DNA of 64,000 nt from Phaseolus vulgaris (taxonomy: Eukaryota > Streptophyta > Magnoliopsida > Fabales > Fabaceae). The position numbers were made by a program, and so were the translations under genes. The DNA is taken from NCBI RefSeq assembly GCF_000499845.2, contig NC_023757.2, forward strand, positions 3,754,118-3,818,117. The letters run 5' to 3'. Shown one piece after another: positions 61,400 to 64,000 of the stretch (position 1 is the first letter of the stretch; each line of letters opens with the position of its first letter). Under the pieces are notes generated by a model that saw nothing but the letters and a program-made list of their open reading frames with translations, was not told the origin of the DNA and did not search any database.

Positions 61400-61640
61400 T
61401 AAAATGTGTATCTCGGCCTAGATATGGTCAACCTATTTAAATAGTGGAGTTTGATGTTGCAAGATATTGGGTCAAATTAACATGATTACCGTGTTAAGTT
61501 CCTGTATTAATTGGACATGTTGATTAATTAAGTATGTTAAGCTTAGTAATTAGATAAATGTCTTTTCAGTGGACCGAAGAGTGTCCGATAATGTGATTGT
61601 AACATCTGAATCATAGGTTGAACCAGATATATCTCGATTC
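61400..61640 (+). repeat. LTR-like direct repeat, right copy
   Basis: Partner of 55610-55780 plus 60138-60165. The undisturbed order here (agatatatctcgattcatagagtac) shows the site into which the MITE inserted in the left copy. Confidence 0.55.
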
Positions 61641-61659
61641 ATAGAGTACGTATATAATA

Positions 61660-63388
61660 TTTTATTTTAAGATTATATAATATTTTATTTTAAGATTGTA
61701 TGGGTGACTAAAATTTGAAAACTATTTGAACTGAAAATATAATATCATTCCGTTTTTTTTTTATCTAAAAGGTGCTGTATAATTGTCTAGGTAAATAATT
61801 TATAATATCGATAAAGAAAACAAAATTAGCAGGTTAAGCCAATTGACTTATTCTGAATGTGGTTAATTAAGAAATAGTTAGTGAAGGTAATATGTGGAAC
61901 AGCAACGTGGCTTCAACCAATAGAAATGAAAGGTATCGGATATGTTTCTACCGAGCAGGTGGATTATACTATTCCTTTTCTGACAAGGGACACATAACTT
62001 TTCTTGCTACTCACACCAAATCATACTAATCAAAGTCGTTGCCTCGTGTATTTCTGCTGACTACAAACTGATCACCAATGCCCTTTGGAGATTCTACTCT
62101 AATTATCAAAAATTGGACTCCTCCACCATTAATATATATGTATTTAAAAATAAAAAACATAAAAATACTAATGTGGACTATAGTTGTTCTTCATATTTTT
62201 TTTTTTCTTTTTTTTTCTTTTTTTGTTTGGTGTAGGATTTTTATAAGGGTTGGAATACTCTCCTAAAGTATCTCTTTTTATAAATCAGAAAATCCTTCAT
62301 TCATTAGAAATTATACATACAAATGATCTCTTTGCACAAGTCATTTATATTTATTATAGTGGTCACACGGTTAAATATATTTATTATAATTAAAATTAAT
62401 TTTTTGTTTTTAATTTAAACTTTGGATTTTTTTAATATTGACAATGGTTTATTTCAATAATTTTTTATTATAAATATTCAGAAAGTCTAAAGTTTGAATT
62501 AAGAAAAAAAAAATTCGTATTTACAGAAAAAAAAAAGCAATTTGGCATAAAAATACAAGAATAGAAAACATATTTACCAAAAATATTTAGAAAAATGATA
62601 TCATAGTAGCAATATTAATGGAAATAAGTATAGGTACGAATACATTGAATAGCACGTCAAATACTAAGAAAAATATTTATGCTATACACACTCCAGTCTA
62701 AAACTAATTTGGCTGTCAAAAAGCAATTATAATTGTTATTGTTACTTATTGAAATTTACTAAAATACCACGTTGAAAGTCAAATGGGGGTATGCATGTCA
62801 TTTGCTAAAGGAACCGCACATACAGCTAAACAATAAAGGTTAATGATACATGCACAACTCCAATTTTTTATACAACCACATTACAAATCTCAAAATTATT
62901 ATTTTAATATTTTTTTATATTATTTAATTATCAATTTATTCTTTATTATATATATTTATTTTTATATTCATGAAGGATTGTATGCGACTTCAAAAATGGT
63001 CAAACTATATTTTTTTTAATAATAAATTATTTGAAAGAGATGTCAAAGAACCTAATCCGACACCTTTGGTTGTTTATTGCCATAACTTTCACGTAACTTT
63101 CCACTGCCTTCATTGTTTTCATTTTATTTTTAGTGATTTATGGTTAACCCTGGTCTAACATTTATTTAAGTTTAAAACAAGTATTTAAGAACCTTTTCAA
63201 AAAAACATTCATTTTGTTTTAGTATTTAATAATTGACCATTTACGAAAAGAAACTTAACTACCCATAAATTATTTCCCACAAAAAAAATTATGGATAAAA
63301 AACTTAATTGCCATGAAATATTTTTCACTGAATAGTTATAAATTTGTCACATATATATAATTGATACGAAGCTCAACGTTTAATGATC
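61660..63388. other. AT-rich intergenic DNA
   Basis: No gene recognised. 62225-62275 (ataagggttggaatactctcct) weakly resembles the LINE tail at 24265-24300. Confidence 0.35.
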
Positions 63389-63769
63389 ATTCCAAAAAAA
63401 TCATGAAATAAAAACTAATTTTTAGAGATCAAAATAATTAGTTACAATAGTAACTAAATTAGAAACCATTTTAGAAGTTAAATAAAATTTTGGTTTCTAA
63501 ATTAGTTTCTATTATTGTTAAATAGTTTTTAAACTGGTATCTAATTACCAACCAAGGTTTTAGAGACCAAATTTAAAAACTAAATAATTGGTAGTTAAAA
63601 CCTTGTTGCTAATTAGATACTAATTTAAAAACTATTTAACAATAATAGAAACTAATTTAGAAATCAATCTTTTATTTAGTTTATAAAATGGTCTCTAACT
63701 TAGTTACTATTGCAACTAATTATTTTGGTCTCTAAAAATTGGTTTCTATTTCATGATTTTCTTGTATTG
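63389..63769 (+). mobile_element. foldback CACTA-type MITE, copy 4
   Basis: Same family and about 380 bp, with degenerate ends (ccaaaaaaatcatgaaat on the left, tttcttgtattg on the right). The complementary halves are still clear. It is the oldest-looking of the four. Confidence 0.75.
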
Positions 63770-63879
63770 GATTCAACTACTTGAATTTTGAACCCAGTTG
63801 ATTGTATGAGGATGATTGTTTAATGTTTTCTGTTTTTCTGTGGTTAGTTTGGTTGTTTCTTAGATAATTAGGTAGGTGT

Positions 63880-63990
63880 TTCTTGGTAGGAGTATGGTAA
63901 GGTGTTTTGTTCTTTATGTATAAGGGTTGAATCACTCTTGAAGTTGTTCCATTTATTTCTTTTTTATTGTTGATAATTTTTTTTTTGAAT
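63880..63990 (+). mobile_element. LINE 3' tail fragment
   Basis: ataagggttgaatcactcttgaag, then ttattgttgataa and a T-run. It matches the tail of the LINE at 24260-24320 (aaagggttggaccacccctgaag, ttattgctgataaaa). Only the tail is inside the window. Confidence 0.55.
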
Positions 63991-64000
63991 GATTCAATAT

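Overview
The window is plant nuclear DNA: AT-rich, with spliced genes using GT..AG introns, plant-specific families (CONSTANS-like, R2R3-MYB, NPF, DUF1639, homocysteine S-methyltransferase) and a dense mix of LTR retrotransposons, LINE pieces and CACTA/hAT-type MITEs. The gene and repeat styles look like a legume, probably of the Phaseolus/Vigna/soybean group. That placement rests on remembered family resemblance, not on a search. There are no tRNA or rRNA genes, CRISPR arrays or bacterial-type features.

Five host genes can be rebuilt by joining exons. (1) A COL16/COL6-type B-box/CCT regulator, minus strand, 1295-3002, two exons. (2) A homocysteine S-methyltransferase, minus strand, 7894-12116, seven exons giving 326 residues with the three zinc-binding cysteines. 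(3) An NPF3.1-type NRT1/PTR transporter, plus strand, 41206-47272, four exons, 576 residues. (4) A DUF1639 protein, minus strand, 48848-49731, two exons. (5) An R2R3-MYB of the MYB53/92/93 type, plus strand, 53512-54842, three exons. They share no operon-like logic; each has its own promoter and they are separated by repeats.

Repeat layout: 3.9-7.9 kb holds a LINE 3' end, a TRIM-like LTR pair enclosing an orphan ORF, and copia scraps. 12.9-25 kb holds gypsy and copia LTR pieces, a solo LTR, a foldback CACTA MITE, a truncated L1-type LINE and a diverged direct repeat. 25.1-30.5 kb is a complete but dead Ty1-copia element on the minus strand, with target-site duplications, unusual TA..CA LTR ends, a protease deletion and a 554-bp tandem duplication in pol. 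30.5-39 kb holds microsatellites, a hAT-like MITE and gypsy/copia remnants. 55.4-61.7 kb is a three-level nest: a repeat-rich host element is split by a 382-bp CACTA MITE, and that MITE is split by a 3,972-bp CACTA transposon.

The strongest discovery is that 3,972-bp CACTA element (56086-60057). It has matching termini, an AGT target duplication and no recognised transposase. It carries genomic pieces of at least two unrelated host genes, a KIN-12 kinesin (with its intron) and a peroxisomal 2,4-dienoyl-CoA reductase, plus further exon-like segments, so it is a candidate Pack-CACTA. A second point of note is a pair of oppositely oriented TRIM LTR copies that bracket exon 3 of NPF3.1, one ending 46 bp before its splice acceptor.
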